Origin: Lingula anatina | Taxonomy: Eukaryota > Brachiopoda > Lingulata > Lingulida > Lingulidae | Assembly (NCBI RefSeq): GCF_001039355.2 | Contig: NW_019773748.1 | Location: forward strand, 18,291 to 82,290 | DNA: 64,000 nucleotides | Reading direction: 5' to 3' | In this document: positions 1-12,894 of the stretch, in pieces | Layout: the number at the start of each line of letters is the position of its first letter | Numbering within the stretch: position 1 is the stretch's first letter | The notes under the pieces: generated by a model | What the model saw: only the letters and a program-made list of their open reading frames with translations | Told to the model about the DNA's origin: nothing | Database searches by the model: none | Made by a program: the position numbers and the translations under genes

Positions 1-184
1 TTCAAATAAACGACTCTTGGCCACTAAGTATTTGTGTTGGAATATTTTCAAAGCCTTTAGCAAATATGGCCTTCCATATTTATTGCTGGATGCAACTGGA
101 ACATATAGAGATTACTAACTCCCCTTTGTAACTCGAATTTTTTTTCATGCATCTTGATTATATAATTTCATTATTTTCTCTCAG
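1..184 (+). other. PRPF8 intron, 3' part
   Basis: This stretch precedes the acceptor at 183-184. It is AT-rich, ends in a pyrimidine-rich run before AG, and shows no open frame that continues PRPF8. The donor lies outside the window. Confidence 0.8.
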
Positions 185-1559
185 ATTGCTGGTTACCTGT
201 ATGGAGTGAGCCCACCTGACAACCCCCAGGTGAAGGAGATCCGCTGTATTGTAATGCCTCCACAGTGGGGCACACATCAGACTGTGCACCTGCCTATTTC
301 ACTACCTAACCAGGAATATCTTAAGGTAAAGTATACACTTCACCGTTGTACCTTGGAAACACATTGCCGGTTTGTCTCAGGACTTTTGGTGAACGTATCC
401 ATAAATAATGGGAATATTTTATCTTTACGGGGAGTTATAGCTAACTACAATTTTGTCTATTTGTGTATTGTAAGATAATTTACTTGATTGTATGCCAAGG
501 AGAAGTGTTTATATTGTATTTTGATTGATCAGTGGACCTGATAACACAGGCACTAATATATATATATATATAATTTTCCTCCAGGAAATGGAGCCCTTGG
601 GTTGGATCCACACTCAGCCTAATGAACTTCCCCAGCTGTCCCCACAGGACATCACAACCCATGCCAAGGTGATGTCTGATAACCCTGCCTGGGACGGAGA
701 GAAGACCGTCATAATTACATGCAGGTATATGCAAATTCTTTGCCTAACAAAACTTACAGTGGTTCTTCCCATAGATAAGTATAAATCAGCCATCTGATGT
801 TGTGACAGAATTATCCACCTTTTAGTTATCATTTTAATGAAAACATGAAATATGGGTTTTAGAAAGTGCCCAGTGATTGGATTGAAAGGCTTTTGAAATA
901 ACCAGTAAAGGTTTATAAAGCTGACATGTTATTGCCCCCTTTTCCTCTACAGCTTCACCCCTGGGTCCTGCTCCTTGACTGCCTACAAGTTGACCCCCAG
1001 TGGCTATGAGTGGGGCAGACAGAACACGGACAAAGGAAACAACCCCAAGGGATATCTACCATCACATTATGAGAAAGTGCAGATGTTGCTGTCTGATAGA
1101 TTCCTAGGCTTTTTCATGGTACCTAGTGTTGGATCATGGAATTATAATTTCATGGGTAAGATTGCATTTGTTGCACATTTAATATTTGTATGAAATTGTG
1201 TATGCAAAATATTTTTACTTAGCCTGTGTATTATTACACATACTGAGTGAGAACTATTTATCTCATTCAGCAGAACAGAAAAATGCCAATTTCAATTTAT
1301 TAATGAGTGCTGTAAGACAAAGCTTTCATTTTTTCTACTGAAATTATTTGATGGCATACTGTTCAGTAGAGTGAGTTAATTCTTCAATTTTCTTTATTTT
1401 TCAGGTGTCCGTCATGACCCCAACAAGAAGTATGAGTTACAGTTGGCTAACCCCAAAGAGTTTTACCATGAAGTGCACAGGCCATCCCATTTTCTGAACT
1501 TCAGCAGCATAGAGGAAGGAGAGTTCATGAACTCTGACAGAGAGGATATGTTTGCTTAG
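185..1559 (+). CDS. Pre-mRNA-processing-splicing factor 8, C-terminal four exons (5' partial)
   Basis: PRPF8 is the U5 snRNP scaffold at the spliceosome active centre and regulates the helicase Brr2. Four exons read in one frame: 185-325, 585-724, 953-1155 and 1405-1559, each bounded by GT/AG. They encode the last 212 residues: [20 protein letters not shown], the stretch [40 protein letters not shown] and the end HRPSHFLNF...DREDMFA. This is the Jab1/MPN-like domain plus the tail that enters the Brr2 RNA channel, and it is nearly identical to human PRPF8. The HRPSHFLNF segment, where human RP13 retinitis pigmentosa changes cluster, is intact. Differences are confined to the last 20 or so residues, where [11 protein letters not shown] replaces a different run before DRED. 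The rest of the gene lies left of the window. Identification is by direct reading of a very conserved family. Confidence 0.98.
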
Positions 1560-1730
1560 TTCACTCACCAAGTATTTTTGAAAAGGAAAAAATATCTTTA
1601 GATTGGCAAAAAATTATGGGTTGGACAACTTTTTATGAAGTAGAATTTGAGGACTTCATTAATTGCAGGTCACTTTAAACAAGGCCCTTGCATAGAACTG
1701 TAAATAAATGTTACAAAACAAAGATTTTTT
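1560..1730 (+). terminator. PRPF8 3' UTR with poly(A) signal
   Basis: The stop codon TAG is at 1557-1559. An AATAAA hexamer lies at 1703-1708, about 145 bases downstream, followed by an A-rich then T-rich stretch. The exact cleavage site cannot be read. Confidence 0.7.
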
Positions 1731-2283
1731 AAAAGAAGTTTCATGTGAAGTAGATAAAATGGAAAGAACTTTGTGTCAAGACCAAAGAATCAAAATGTAA
1801 AATTGGAACATTGGCCTTCACTTGTCTTATCAGGCAAGTCACCTGGCTATGTATCTAAAGAAAGTTCCCTATCGCTGGATTACTGTTACAGATTCTCTTT
1901 TAGAAATAAAAAAAAACCTGTATTATTAAACTTGGAGCACAGACACATAGACTATTATCATGCTCTGAAAGGGAAATTCAGTGTAAATTGAATATTAAAT
2001 ATTAGAAATATGTAATGTAGCAGAAAGTAATAAATTTTGATTCTTAATTTTGCATTTGAAAAGTTGCAATCTATTAATTTTTATTTGTGTCGGTCATTAC
2101 TAAAAATTTGAATTATAGTTTCTTCAAACAACTGAACACAAGTTATTACCATTGCAGTGTTTTACAATTTTAACATAGGGATAAATTGACGGATGTTCTA
2201 GAAGTCTACAGACACAATAATTAATTTAAACTGTCATAGGGTTGAAACAACAACAGAAGTATGTTAACCTCGAGCCAATAAAT

Positions 2284-2478
2284 CTGGGCCCAGTTTAATC
2301 ATCACTGGATGACACTTTTAACCACTGGAAAGCAATTTCAGTGACAAAAGCAAATATCTAGTATTTGGGGAAACGGTACTTTACCCACAGGATAAATGTC
2401 CAGAGTTTAAGAATTTTATCCATTGGATAGTGTCATCCATAGGGAAGTGCTGTCCCATTTTGAGGAAACTGGGCCCTG
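2284..2478. mobile_element. Degenerate foldback element (MITE-like)
   Basis: The left end ctgggcccagttt matches the reverse complement of the right end aaactgggccctg at 11 of 13 positions. A second matched pair, tggatgacac on the left and gtgtcatcca on the right, lies inside. Total length is about 195 bp, with no coding capacity. No clear target duplication was identified. Confidence 0.5.
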
Positions 2479-4015
2479 ATGTCTGTGTCCCAGCAGATTC
2501 ATTACATTTGCAACACGGATATTGCATCTCTTTCATGCCTTTGTATACCATAAAATTCAAAATGAGAATTCCAGTGAACAAGCTGCTTTTATTACACAAG
2601 CACGGTTATAAAGTAAACAATGTATGGCTGTGTGGTGACAGCTGTGTAGAATGTATACTCTTCAAAAAAGCATCAGAACAAAAATAAAAAATTTAATTCT
2701 TTATTAAGACAACTTATAAAATAAATCATTTTAAAATAAAAACAAACACCCTTGGGGACGTCAAGTTACAATATATTTCTTATTTACATCTGTCAGTTCA
2801 TGCTGATTGTGGGAAAATAAACATAAGGGAGAACTTGGTTCAAAATTTTTTGTGGATATGTTAATTGGTATGGATCTGTTTATGCAGGGTTTGGCTTTTT
2901 AATATCTGTGTGTAACATGAAATGTGCTACACTATTCCTCAACAATCTGTTGACAGATCTAGGCTGGATATTCTACAAAAAGGGGATTGCTGCAACTTCC
3001 TTCTAGGCTTGGATACTACAGCCACAGGCAGTCTGGGGAAAATCCAACATGATCCCACACAATCCATCCCACATCCAGAGTGTAGCAAAGATTGCACATC
3101 ACATTTTGGGCTTTGATGGCACCTACCAGTACACCTTTATACAATAAATAAAATGTGATGGACTGATATGGCCTTATGACTGTTGAGATGCAATCTTTAG
3201 TATGAAATAATTCCCATTTTACCATACTTTAGCAATAAATTCCTTTCTTTTCTCCTGTTTTCTAATCCTTCATTTGCCACTTTTTTATCTTACGAAGGTC
3301 CATTGTAACTTGACGCCCTGTATGTTCATCCCATCAGTCTTCCTGTTTCTCTAGACAGGTTCCTAGCAAATTATATTAACAGGGTTCAGTGATATTTCAC
3401 TGATGACAGTAAATTCTAGGGACATAATGTTGACTGATTTGTTGTTTTGAGCAATGTTTGAGCAAAGAAAATTCCTTGATTTTTCCCTGATTTGAGGAAC
3501 TTTTCTAAAACTCCCAGACTGGAAAAAAGGGAAATCATTGTCAAGATTTTTCCTGAATTCCAGGTGGGCTGGGAACCATGCTAGAGTTTAATTGGACACA
3601 ATTTCCAAATTCATTCAATCATATTACAATCTATACCACTATATATCTATATATATATACTATCATATATCAAACATTAAAAGGTTCACTTTTCACAAGC
3701 TTTCTTTTAAGATTATTATACTGATAGCAAGAAATAAACCATTAAAACACATATAATCATATCATATCATATATGAAAACATATTAATACACATTTATTT
3801 CTCAAAATCACCCAAAAATATATTTTCTTTCCAAAGCATTCACCTAACATTAGGCCATTCAACATCCAATTAGCCCACTACCTTCTACACACTTAGTTCT
3901 CATTCACACATAAAAGCTTTTTTTTTAATTCAAGCATTTGTCATTAGCTACACATCTTGAGAAAAGTATGAGACAGTGTAACACTAAAGTAGGCTGAACA
4001 TTTTCCTAAAGCAAT

Positions 4016-4112
4016 AAAAAAGGAGATTACATTCTATTTAAGCTTTAAAAAAGGAGATTGCATTCTATTTAAGCTTTAAAAAAGGAGATTACATTAAAAA
4101 TTTAAGCTTTTA
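4016..4112. repeat. 31-bp tandem repeat, about three copies
   Basis: The core aggagatt[ag]catt recurs at 4021, 4052 and 4083, each followed by taagcttt. The third copy is diverged. It is an AT-rich minisatellite with no evident function. Confidence 0.85.
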
Positions 4113-4674
4113 ATAAAATATATCTTACTCAATTCATTCTCATAATGTGTGATGTAAGAATTGAGACTCCTCCAGATAGATGCTGTTAAAAAAGGACCTA
4201 ACATCTTTATATCACTATATAACTTATTACATTTATATCCATTATTTAAAGTAAATAATGCTCTTATATATTTATCTTTCATATTTGGTCAACATTTCAC
4301 CAAAATACATCATAACTAGTGGTATTGGCACTGAACCACTCAGCCATATGCTTGACAATGACCTTTATGATGTAGGTCAAAATCAGCAATAAAAAGAACT
4401 TGTCCAAGGCCCACTAAAACTATACCTAGATCTAGACATTATTCTTAAGTTAGAGGATAAAGTTCTTGATGAAAGAACTCATCTAATGCCCCCATAGCTA
4501 TATATGGTTGAGAGGTAAAAAGAGTAAATATGTTATAATGCTTTGAAGATTCTTAATGTTATTTTTAAGGCAGGCCTTAAACTGGCTGTGTTATAAAAGA
4601 TCAAAAACGTTCAGTATAAATTCTAAAATAAACATCCCAGTAAAAGGCTGTCAAAATACGACTATCAAAAATAA

Positions 4675-7600
4675 TTAGAGTCTCGTGTCATCAGATGTTT
4701 CATTTTCTGCTTCCTCTGGAATACTACTTTTGTCATTTGCCTGTTTACCAAAGTTTTCTGCGTCCTCAATCACTTCTGGTAGTTTCTTGTTTAATGTCTC
4801 TGGGAGAAGAAGAGTTAAAAGGCCAGCAAGCAGAGCCATCACTCCAAACAATACAAAGGGGAACGCCCTAAAGGTGTAGTCAGACTGAAAAAAAAAAAAA
4901 ATAACAAAATAAACTTAAAACTATGAAAAATATTACTATTTATGCCACCTAATTAATATTTCAAAGTTGGATACTGGAAAAAATCTTAATTACAAATATT
5001 ATATTCTTTTATTTAATAGGGTCCTTAAATATTAAAATTCAAAAGGATACATACCAGAAGCAACATTATTAAAATTTATTTCTAAAATTTGTTAACACTT
5101 ACCAAGAGTAAGATGGGAGAAAATAACACTCCCCCTAGGCGAGTCCAGAATGCACATGTTCCAACTCCAATGTTCCTGAAATAACCATCATAAAACATTT
5201 TATACATCTATCTGCAGATTCCTATATAAATGTAGGTATTTCTTAAATTTTGAGTTGATTTGCAGGCCATTGCTTCTATGGCAGTGTTGGGTACAGAAAA
5301 GTATAGTTAAAGATCTCATCAGATAAATTTAAGAAGTTGTTTCCTTCTTGCTTCCAACATTTCAGTGTTTTGCTGATCATGTGGACATAACCAGGTGATG
5401 ATAAAAATGAAAATAACAGAGATGTCTATCTTCACTCAATCTTTCTAACAAGAACAGTACATGTACAATTAATGAAGATCACTTTCTTTGTGAGAATGTG
5501 CAGATAGTATACCTTATAACTGTGGGATAGAGCTCTGATGTGAACAGTGGTATGACAGCAAAGCTGCCTGCACTACTGGCTCTTCCGATCAAGGCAAGTA
5601 CAAGGGGAAGCCAGGAGATGTCAAGTCCATATCCTGAAACCAAAGGCCAAGATTGGTCAAAGCCAAATGTGAGACAGCCATGACATATGTACTAGATAGT
5701 TTTTAAAAACACAGTGATAATAAATATTCAATAAGAAACTCTTTTGGGATGCTGTCAACAGTTGGATATTTTTTCAAATATTTGCCCCAATACTTTCACA
5801 CAAGTGTTTATTACTAAAGCTATGTTTTCATGCTAAAAATATTTGACAAGCATTGTTTTACTATTTACCTGTAACAGAAGGTACCAGTCTAACTGCTATA
5901 CATGTCACACCACCCACAAAGAAGAACAACAGTAATATCTTCTTGCGACCAAAACTAAAGACAAAGAAATGGTAATTAGTTCATCCATGATATAAACCAT
6001 ACAGAACAGCATGAAAAGACTTTAAGATTAAAAGAAATTAAAAAGGCCTAAAAGAGACTTTAAAAATTTCTTTATACAAGTTATTTGACTCTCTAAACCA
6101 ATAATACTTACCATTCAACTAAAAATATGGTAGCTATATATGCAGGTACCTCAACAAAACCACCAATCAAGAAGTTAAGACAGTAGTTGCCCGGTAATGC
6201 AGAAATGCCATATAACATTCCATAATAGTTCACTGCAATTGACAACCTAAGCAAACACCAGATAAGATAAAATGATAACAATGAATACAGATATGGCCTG
6301 ACATAATGTTACTCGTTGCACTTACACAACCATGATGAAATAAATGAAGGATTCTACCTTTGCATCTAATACTAAAAACAATTATTTACAGATGCTCACT
6401 TCTGTAAAAACAAAAGCAAAATTCATACCAGATATAAAACAATAAGAATGTACGCTTCCTGAGCTTTGGAGTCTTGAACATATCCAAGATGGTGTAGTGT
6501 GTCACACTAGACCCATCCTCTTTTTTATGGACAGCAGCAAATTCATCACTAATTGAGGAGGTGATGTCGGTTTTATTGAAATTTGCAACTTTAATGAAAA
6601 ATTGCTCTGCTAATTTGAATTTCTTCTTCTGAATCAGCCACCTTGGGGATTCTGGTATAATCCTGTGGAATGCAAAACAAAGGGTTTTAATAGACCTGTA
6701 TTCTACAATACAAATAATACCTGAACAGTATCTATAGAAAACTAGGAAAGTCACTTAATGGTATTCTTATTCAAGCTGAATAATCATGAACAGAAAACAA
6801 AGATTGTGGAAACCAATGTACTTTACTTCAATAAAAACCTAGAATCCCACTGATCAATACTAGTGGTAATTTAACATTGAAGGTCACTACTTATGGAAAC
6901 TTTTATTTTCAGAAACTTCACCACAGCAATAAATCAACTGAAATAATTAAAACAAAACAATGTTAATATAACTAAGAAAAAGCTATATTTAATTAAGTAT
7001 CAATACCAAATGTACCACAAATATTTAATGATTATGTGTCTATTTGGAATGTAGTAACTTACAACCATCATAACTGAAAATCATTACCAAATATATCCAA
7101 TGGCTAGCACAGGTGGAAGAGCAATGGCCAGTTGGATATAATGCCAGTCCTTGATAAAGCACTGAAGAACTCCTACTATTAGCACCCCAGAACCCCAGAA
7201 CAGCTCTGTAATAAGGCCTGCCTTGGTACGATGGACTGGACGGAACATTTCCAAAATTAACACAAGTCCTGATGTTTGGAGTCCCTAATGAAAGAAGTAT
7301 GTTGCTTGAGTGCCATGAAACCATGTGATGCAGAGATTTAGTAAGAGATGATGTGTATTCTTGTCCCATTTTACACTATTCTTATCCTTTTTTATTGTAG
7401 TATGCAGTGCAGTTTTCTAGACTTCTTTTGTCAGGGTGCATATATAATGACAGCTAAATCAGCTGACTATGAAATCATATTGGTTCAGGGAGAGAGAGAG
7501 AGAATGTAATCGGATACCATAATTTGGTTACTTTGGGCTTTGTTGTTTATGAGAACATGGAAGGTTCAGGATGCAAGGGGCCAAATTGAGCCCTCCGACT

Positions 7601-8447
7601 CTACATTGGGTACATTCTAGTTTCAAACACTGCTAAGTGGTTATTACAATACTAAAAAATTAACCCATGTCAAACTTATATCTTACCTGCATACAAACTC
7701 CCACAAAAAACCTCAGCACCACAAAAGCCACATATGACTGCACAAAGAATATCCCAACTCCAATTGCAACTGGGACAAACAGGGTTATCAGGAATACTGG
7801 CTTTCTGCCAATTAAGTCTGAGAGGGTACCAAATATAAGTCCTCCCAGCATAACCCCACAGAAGTAGATGGTTGTTGCCAAACTGACCAGGGGCTTGTTA
7901 TCACACACCAGATCAAACTAAAATTTACAAAACATTTGCTCAATTTAACAAAGAAAAAATATTTTCAAGAACTTATCTCTTTTTTTAGTACTTTAACAGA
8001 AAAGTTTAATAATAAATATAAGAAATAATAATGTTCATATTCATTTATTTGATATTTATATTTTTACACAGAATAAGAACAATAACCTACATCTGCAACA
8101 AAATTGGTTTCTCCAGGCTCTAGGGTGTATGTCCATCCATCTGAGCAACCTTGTGTTGGAACTGTTTCATTTCCATAAACCTGGGTGAAATTTTCATACA
8201 CCTTGCAGCTGCTGGGCTTTCCTTTTTCAAGGGGAATGCTTCTGTTCACAAAGTTCCCCTTTGGAAGGGTGCAGTGGTGGGGTGGTGGCCGCCCATAGAC
8301 TGCCATGATAACGTGGTTGAAGATCACAATCCAGTAGGTCATACAGATGAGAATGTAGATGAAAACATGGTACCGACCTGGTTGACCCAACTTTTCCAAC
8401 AACTTGTCCACCTGGATAGTCCCTGTGGACACCATCTTCCCTGACAT
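4675..8447 (-). CDS. SLC22-family organic ion/carnitine transporter, nine coding exons
   Basis: A plasma-membrane major facilitator carrier for organic cations, anions or zwitterions; the substrate cannot be read. Exons on the minus strand: 8447-8091, 7917-7687, 7284-7088, 6662-6429, 6246-6112, 5954-5869, 5633-5513, 5175-5103 and 4884-4675. All have GT/AG borders and compatible phases, giving 547 residues, the usual family length. Seen: a first membrane helix (YHVFIYILICMTYWIVIFNH); a large extracellular loop with several Cys and NxS/T sites (NRS, NFT, NET); FDLVCD at the end of that loop; the MFS loop 2-3 motif GTLSDLIGRKP; IPESPRWLI before the central cytoplasmic loop; ELYPTVIRNIGVG; and PETLNKKLPE near the C-terminus. 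The start MSGKMVSTG at 8447 lies one base inside an exon whose acceptor (pyrimidine tract 8450-8475) shows that the 5' UTR is spliced. The upstream frame is a poly-Phe artefact of that tract. Subfamily (OCT, OCTN or OAT) is unresolved. Confidence 0.95.
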
Positions 8448-10652
8448 TCTGAGAAAGTTTAAGAAAAAAAAAAAAAAGAAAGACAATATTCTTTGCTATA
8501 GCAGGGCTTGGCAAATACACATTTCTTTATTTTGGAAGATATTAATCTACGTGTATTAATGACAACCCACTGTAAAAGAAATCTGCGGAAACATTTACCT
8601 TCAATTAATCTTGCTTTAGTTGAAGTGATTTTGACACCCTTTAAATGGATCATGCAAGTTTTTTTCCATGCCTATATACCCAATTTCACAGACCACACCA
8701 GTTTAAAATGTGTGGATCAGTAGTAATCTTCAGGTTCCCTTTGTTGCAATTCTTTTCATACTGGTCATAATAATGGGCTTGGAAATAACATATACTGTTA
8801 GCATAGAGGGTAACATAAGCTAGGTCATATGATTGTCACAATGGAACCTGTTCTGGGGGCATTCCATTAAAATAGGGAACACGTGTCAAGTTAGTGATAC
8901 ACAGTTTGAGTAATATTTGCATGACTCCCATTTGCCCTTATATTTATTTTGCAGATTTATCCAATAGCACCTTTAATAAGGAAATAAATTAACAGTAATT
9001 TGTGTAACAGAAGGTAATATAACAGAAAATATGCCCATCACCAACTTGAAATGACCTCTCAGTTGTTTTGGTCTTTTATACACTTTTGTTGTAATGTATA
9101 ATAAATGCCATCTCACATTCCCATTTCATTGTAACACAGAATGTTCTTATATGACCTTTTTAGTTTAGGAAGCTAAAGATGCAAGGCATCCATTACCATA
9201 TATACTGGCAGAACAACCAAATACTATTACAAACCCTTACTTGAGTGTCCATCCTAACCCCAGTTCCGATGGTCCCAGGAAACTCGCTGTTCTATTACCT
9301 GTGTGAAAAGCACCATCTGATTTGACTATACTTTTCCCAACAAGTAGTGGGGTGAAAAAATAGTGTTCCTATCCTGTGTTTGGCTCCCTCTACTTTTCTT
9401 GTGGACTTTCAGACCTCAAAGAATCCATATAAGAAACAATAACAAATTCTTCAACATTGCACCTCTCTAGGAAAGTGTGAGATCCAAATCAGAGATTTTT
9501 GCAAATGATGCAAATTCAGACGACCCCTTGCAAGAAAAAAAAAAGACAGGATGCAAGCAGAATATATGTGAAATGACAATTCTTCCATGACCAAATGGCC
9601 AGTAAGAATCGTATAATAAACCATTACGTAACAAGGCAAATTTTCTAATGAACAATAGGAAAACTTAGTTGATTTCACAAATCCCTGCTTGTTGGCAACA
9701 GGAGGACTGTTCATTCATCTGCAGAAACCACTTTTCTGTCTTTTCTAACTGGCATTTGATAAATATTAGACAATTCTTGCCATACACATATATCACACTG
9801 GACCATCCCTGCCAGAGCAAAGAGAACTAAAATAGCCTCCATAAAGTAGTAAAGCCGTTTGTGGAAAAAGCAGATGCAGATGATGACTAATCCCACAGCT
9901 CTTCACCCCTAATTATAACAACTGGTGAGCAAAACACACCCTTCTAACACTTGAACTTCAGTTATGATCTTGACCAGAACTTAAGTTTTTGACAACATGT
10001 ATATTTTGCACCCATAAGGCATCTGTCTTTTGGGAAAAGCTGCATATATTCAAAGGGGGATATTCCATTGTTAAAAGAGGAAAATGGAAAAATGTGGTTT
10101 CTCAGCTTCTTGAAATAACAGCACAGAAACTATATGCAGAGGAACTGCACTTTGTGCACACAATTTATCAATTGACATTTGCAAGAAACAGCCAGCAGAA
10201 TCCTTCAAAAACCTCAACAGGGTGCCAAGTGGTCAATAAACATTTTCAGAGAAAGTAGAATGTGTCCAATTTTAAACCTACAAGATAAAAAGAGATTAAT
10301 TCCCACCCTGGAGGAAGAAAATTTGGGAAAAATAGGTTATTGCCTGTCATGACTCAGATCTGAAATAAAACACCAGGATGGTTCAAACTGTTCACCAGGT
10401 GAGTTTTTGAATGTTGTTTATAAAAATTAATTGGGGTGGGCCTTCAATATGACACACATTGCATGCATTTATAAATTTGCCATTTTGAAATAATAATAAT
10501 AATAATAATAATAACATTTCAGTACAGAAAAGTATGAGTACTATATAAAAGTATGCTCTATTTTCAGAATGATACATGAGGAATGAATGTTATCGAAGGG
10601 AAGTGCAAGTACTGCAAAAGGATGACCTCTTTTTCAAATGTTTTTGCAAAGC
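8448..10652. other. Non-coding region upstream of SLC22 coding start (probable 5' UTR intron)
   Basis: It begins with the acceptor and pyrimidine tract of the transporter's first coding exon. I see no further coding exon, RNA gene or clear repeat except an (AAT)n run at 10489-10514. Confidence 0.5.
10489..10514. repeat. (AAT)n microsatellite
   Basis: Uninterrupted AAT trinucleotide run of about 26 bases. Confidence 0.95.
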
Positions 10653-10656
10653 CTTA

Positions 10657-10913
10657 GGCTTCGTTCACATGCAATGTCTATTTTCTAAATTCTATTTTTT
10701 ATTCGCGGTATATCTTATGATCACGCTCTGTGCCCTGAATATCCTGCGGCGTAATTACTGGCGGCGCGAGCCAGTAACTATAAGTTACTATAAGTAACTG
10801 GCTCGCGCTGCCAGTAATTACGCGGCGGGATATTCAGGGTACAAACCGTGATCATAAGATAGCGCGAATAGAAAATAGAATTTAGAAAATAGACATTGCA
10901 TGTGAACGAGGCC
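10657..10913. mobile_element. Palindromic MITE family A, copy 1 (PIF/Harbinger-like)
   Basis: Almost the whole 257-bp element is an inverted repeat. It begins ggcttcgttcacatgcaatg and ends with the complement, and is flanked by TTA at 10654-10656 and 10914-10916. The centre has short taactataag-type repeats. The TWA target duplication is the PIF/Harbinger signature. It has no coding capacity; the short open frames in it are by-products. Confidence 0.88.
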
Positions 10914-11128
10914 TTATATGCACAACAACGTCCTTATTTAAGCAAAGGGTTGGGACAATCATGAAACAGGCTGATACAGACATGCAAGGAAACAAAGATG
11001 AATGAACAAACCATCATAATAAACATAGTAGCCCTCTACCCTCTGTGGTGGCAGACATTATAGGCACATTTTCCACATTTCCAGAGAAGAACAGAGAACC
11101 AAATGACCATCCATTTATCAAAAGACAT

Positions 11129-11172
11129 GTCTGTGAATATCTAGTGAAAAATCAATCTATGGCCCTGGTATC
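11129..11172 (+). repeat. Short dispersed repeat C, copy 1
   Basis: The string tgtgaatatctagtgaaaa and the following tctatggccctggta recur at 49796-49856 and, more diverged, at 58680-58733. This is probably a fragment of an unclassified interspersed element. Confidence 0.6.
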
Positions 11173-12854
11173 GGTCCTCTCATTGGTGTTTATTCCCACC
11201 AAATTAGAACTTGCATTAGTAGGGGCAGGAATTTTAAATATGGAAAGTACAAAAATTACCGGACACAGCAGTAAGGTGACCTACTGCACACAGCCTTATG
11301 AAGATGCTTTTGATAAACACAAAGAAGAAATATAGGCACTCTTTTGATGTCATGAGATTATACAAAAGACTTTCTGTCGAGTTGGGGCAAAATGTCAGAG
11401 ACACATAACAGCCCATAGACCACAATCCCACCCAGCCACTTTAGCCAGTGACAAAGAACTGGACAGAGAAGTCTTGGTTCATCTTGATGAAGAGGGTTGT
11501 GAAGACATAGTAGGAAAAGTCCCAATCTTCAACTGGAACATTGGTTCATCACCTTCATCCAGACTTAGTTAAAATTATATGGTGAAGGTTATAAAAAATC
11601 ACACCTGTGACATGTAAAGTAACTATAGTTATAATTACAGCAAGCTCTGTTTGTTCTTATATCTAAGAGTATGCTCAATTGGACATTTTTTTCATATTTT
11701 TCCAGCACGATCAGCAAAGTTCATAAGCTGATAAGTCCAGAAACTCCAAAGTACCATTATATTACATCATGAATTGTGTGCATTGGTGTATGGAACTAAT
11801 TCATGGATGACGTGACTTTACACAGACTGAAGCATAACACAGCCTGTCTTTTGACAGTAGAGTGCTTTAAAGTTAATAAACTGGTGAAGTTAAAAGGTTA
11901 AAAAGCATAAATGACATTCATGAATTATTTGCTAAAGGCAGAAACAGGAAGAAAACCAATATTAGACATAGATCAAGCAGGATTATCTCATGAAGTGTAT
12001 TCACAAATAGTTATTGTTATAGGGTTGGAGGTCTCACATGCAGTGAAATAAACCTAATAATGAAAGTAATGTAAAAAACTATATAATTACTCTTCAAAAA
12101 CTAAAATTCTTCTTGATAAAGTTAGTGCATGAGGTTATACCACAAGAAATATATGAACATGCAATTACCACAGTGAAACCAAATTTGCTCAATTCTATCC
12201 AAAACCACACCAATCTTTAATCTATCAACTGATAACATGACACATTTCACTCCAGAGTCAAAAAGAAATAAAAAAAAGGGAGAATATACAGAAAAGCATC
12301 AATTTCCTGTCCTCAGGTGCATTCAGAACATGTCTATTTTGAACCCAAAAAATCCAACTGAAGTAACTAGGCAAAGGGATCACCTCTGCAACTTAAAATA
12401 GTAAATACCAGCCCATGTTAAATATGTGATAAGAGATTAAATAAGACTTGCTCTGAATGTACTTAGTGCAAATAATGTGTTTTGATTCAAAATAGCAAGA
12501 TAAACAATATTACACAAGATATTGAACAACTTACAGTTTTCTTCCCTCCATTGTTGTACGCTTTCAAAGCAAAAAAAGATTGCCATTGTATGTATGTGAC
12601 ATTTTATTGAAAGAAAACTTTCTAAATGGTCTCACATCATTGCAGAAAATGGAGTAAACTGCAGAGTGTCTTTCTCTCCATCTTAATCAATACACGAACA
12701 ATACATGGCATAAATCAACGGGGAATTTTAAATTGAGAAAATGTGTCATATTGTTGAACATTATATCAGATTATATTTACTAGTAAATGGTGTCTTACAT
12801 AGTGTCTTAAATACAAAACATTTCTATTCCCAGTTAATTTACAATTCCAGAAAA

Positions 12855-12856
<2 letters not shown>

Positions 12857-12892
<36 letters not shown>
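12857..12892. repeat. (GT)18 microsatellite
   Basis: A pure GT dinucleotide run of 36 bases. Confidence 0.97.

Positions 12893-12894
<2 letters not shown>

Larger units (their letters stand above)
1731..4674. other. Intergenic region between convergent PRPF8 and SLC22 genes
   Basis: No coding exon recognised. The region is AT-rich and contains a degenerate foldback element (2284-2478) and a 31-bp tandem repeat (4016-4112). The left side of 4674 should hold the 3' UTR of the transporter gene (minus strand). A TTTATT (AATAAA on the minus strand) at 3794-3799 is one possible poly(A) signal. Confidence 0.6.

Noticed and set aside
8448-8486. Longer N-terminus of the SLC22 protein (MSFFFFFFLNFLR)
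   Set aside because: The poly-Phe is the pyrimidine tract of a 3' splice site ending in ctttctcag just before the accepted start.
10576-10797. Similar open frames in three places (10576-10797, 29096-29308, 47765-48058) that look like a small protein family
   Set aside because: All three are arms of the family A palindromic MITE; similarity is that of the transposon, not of a protein.
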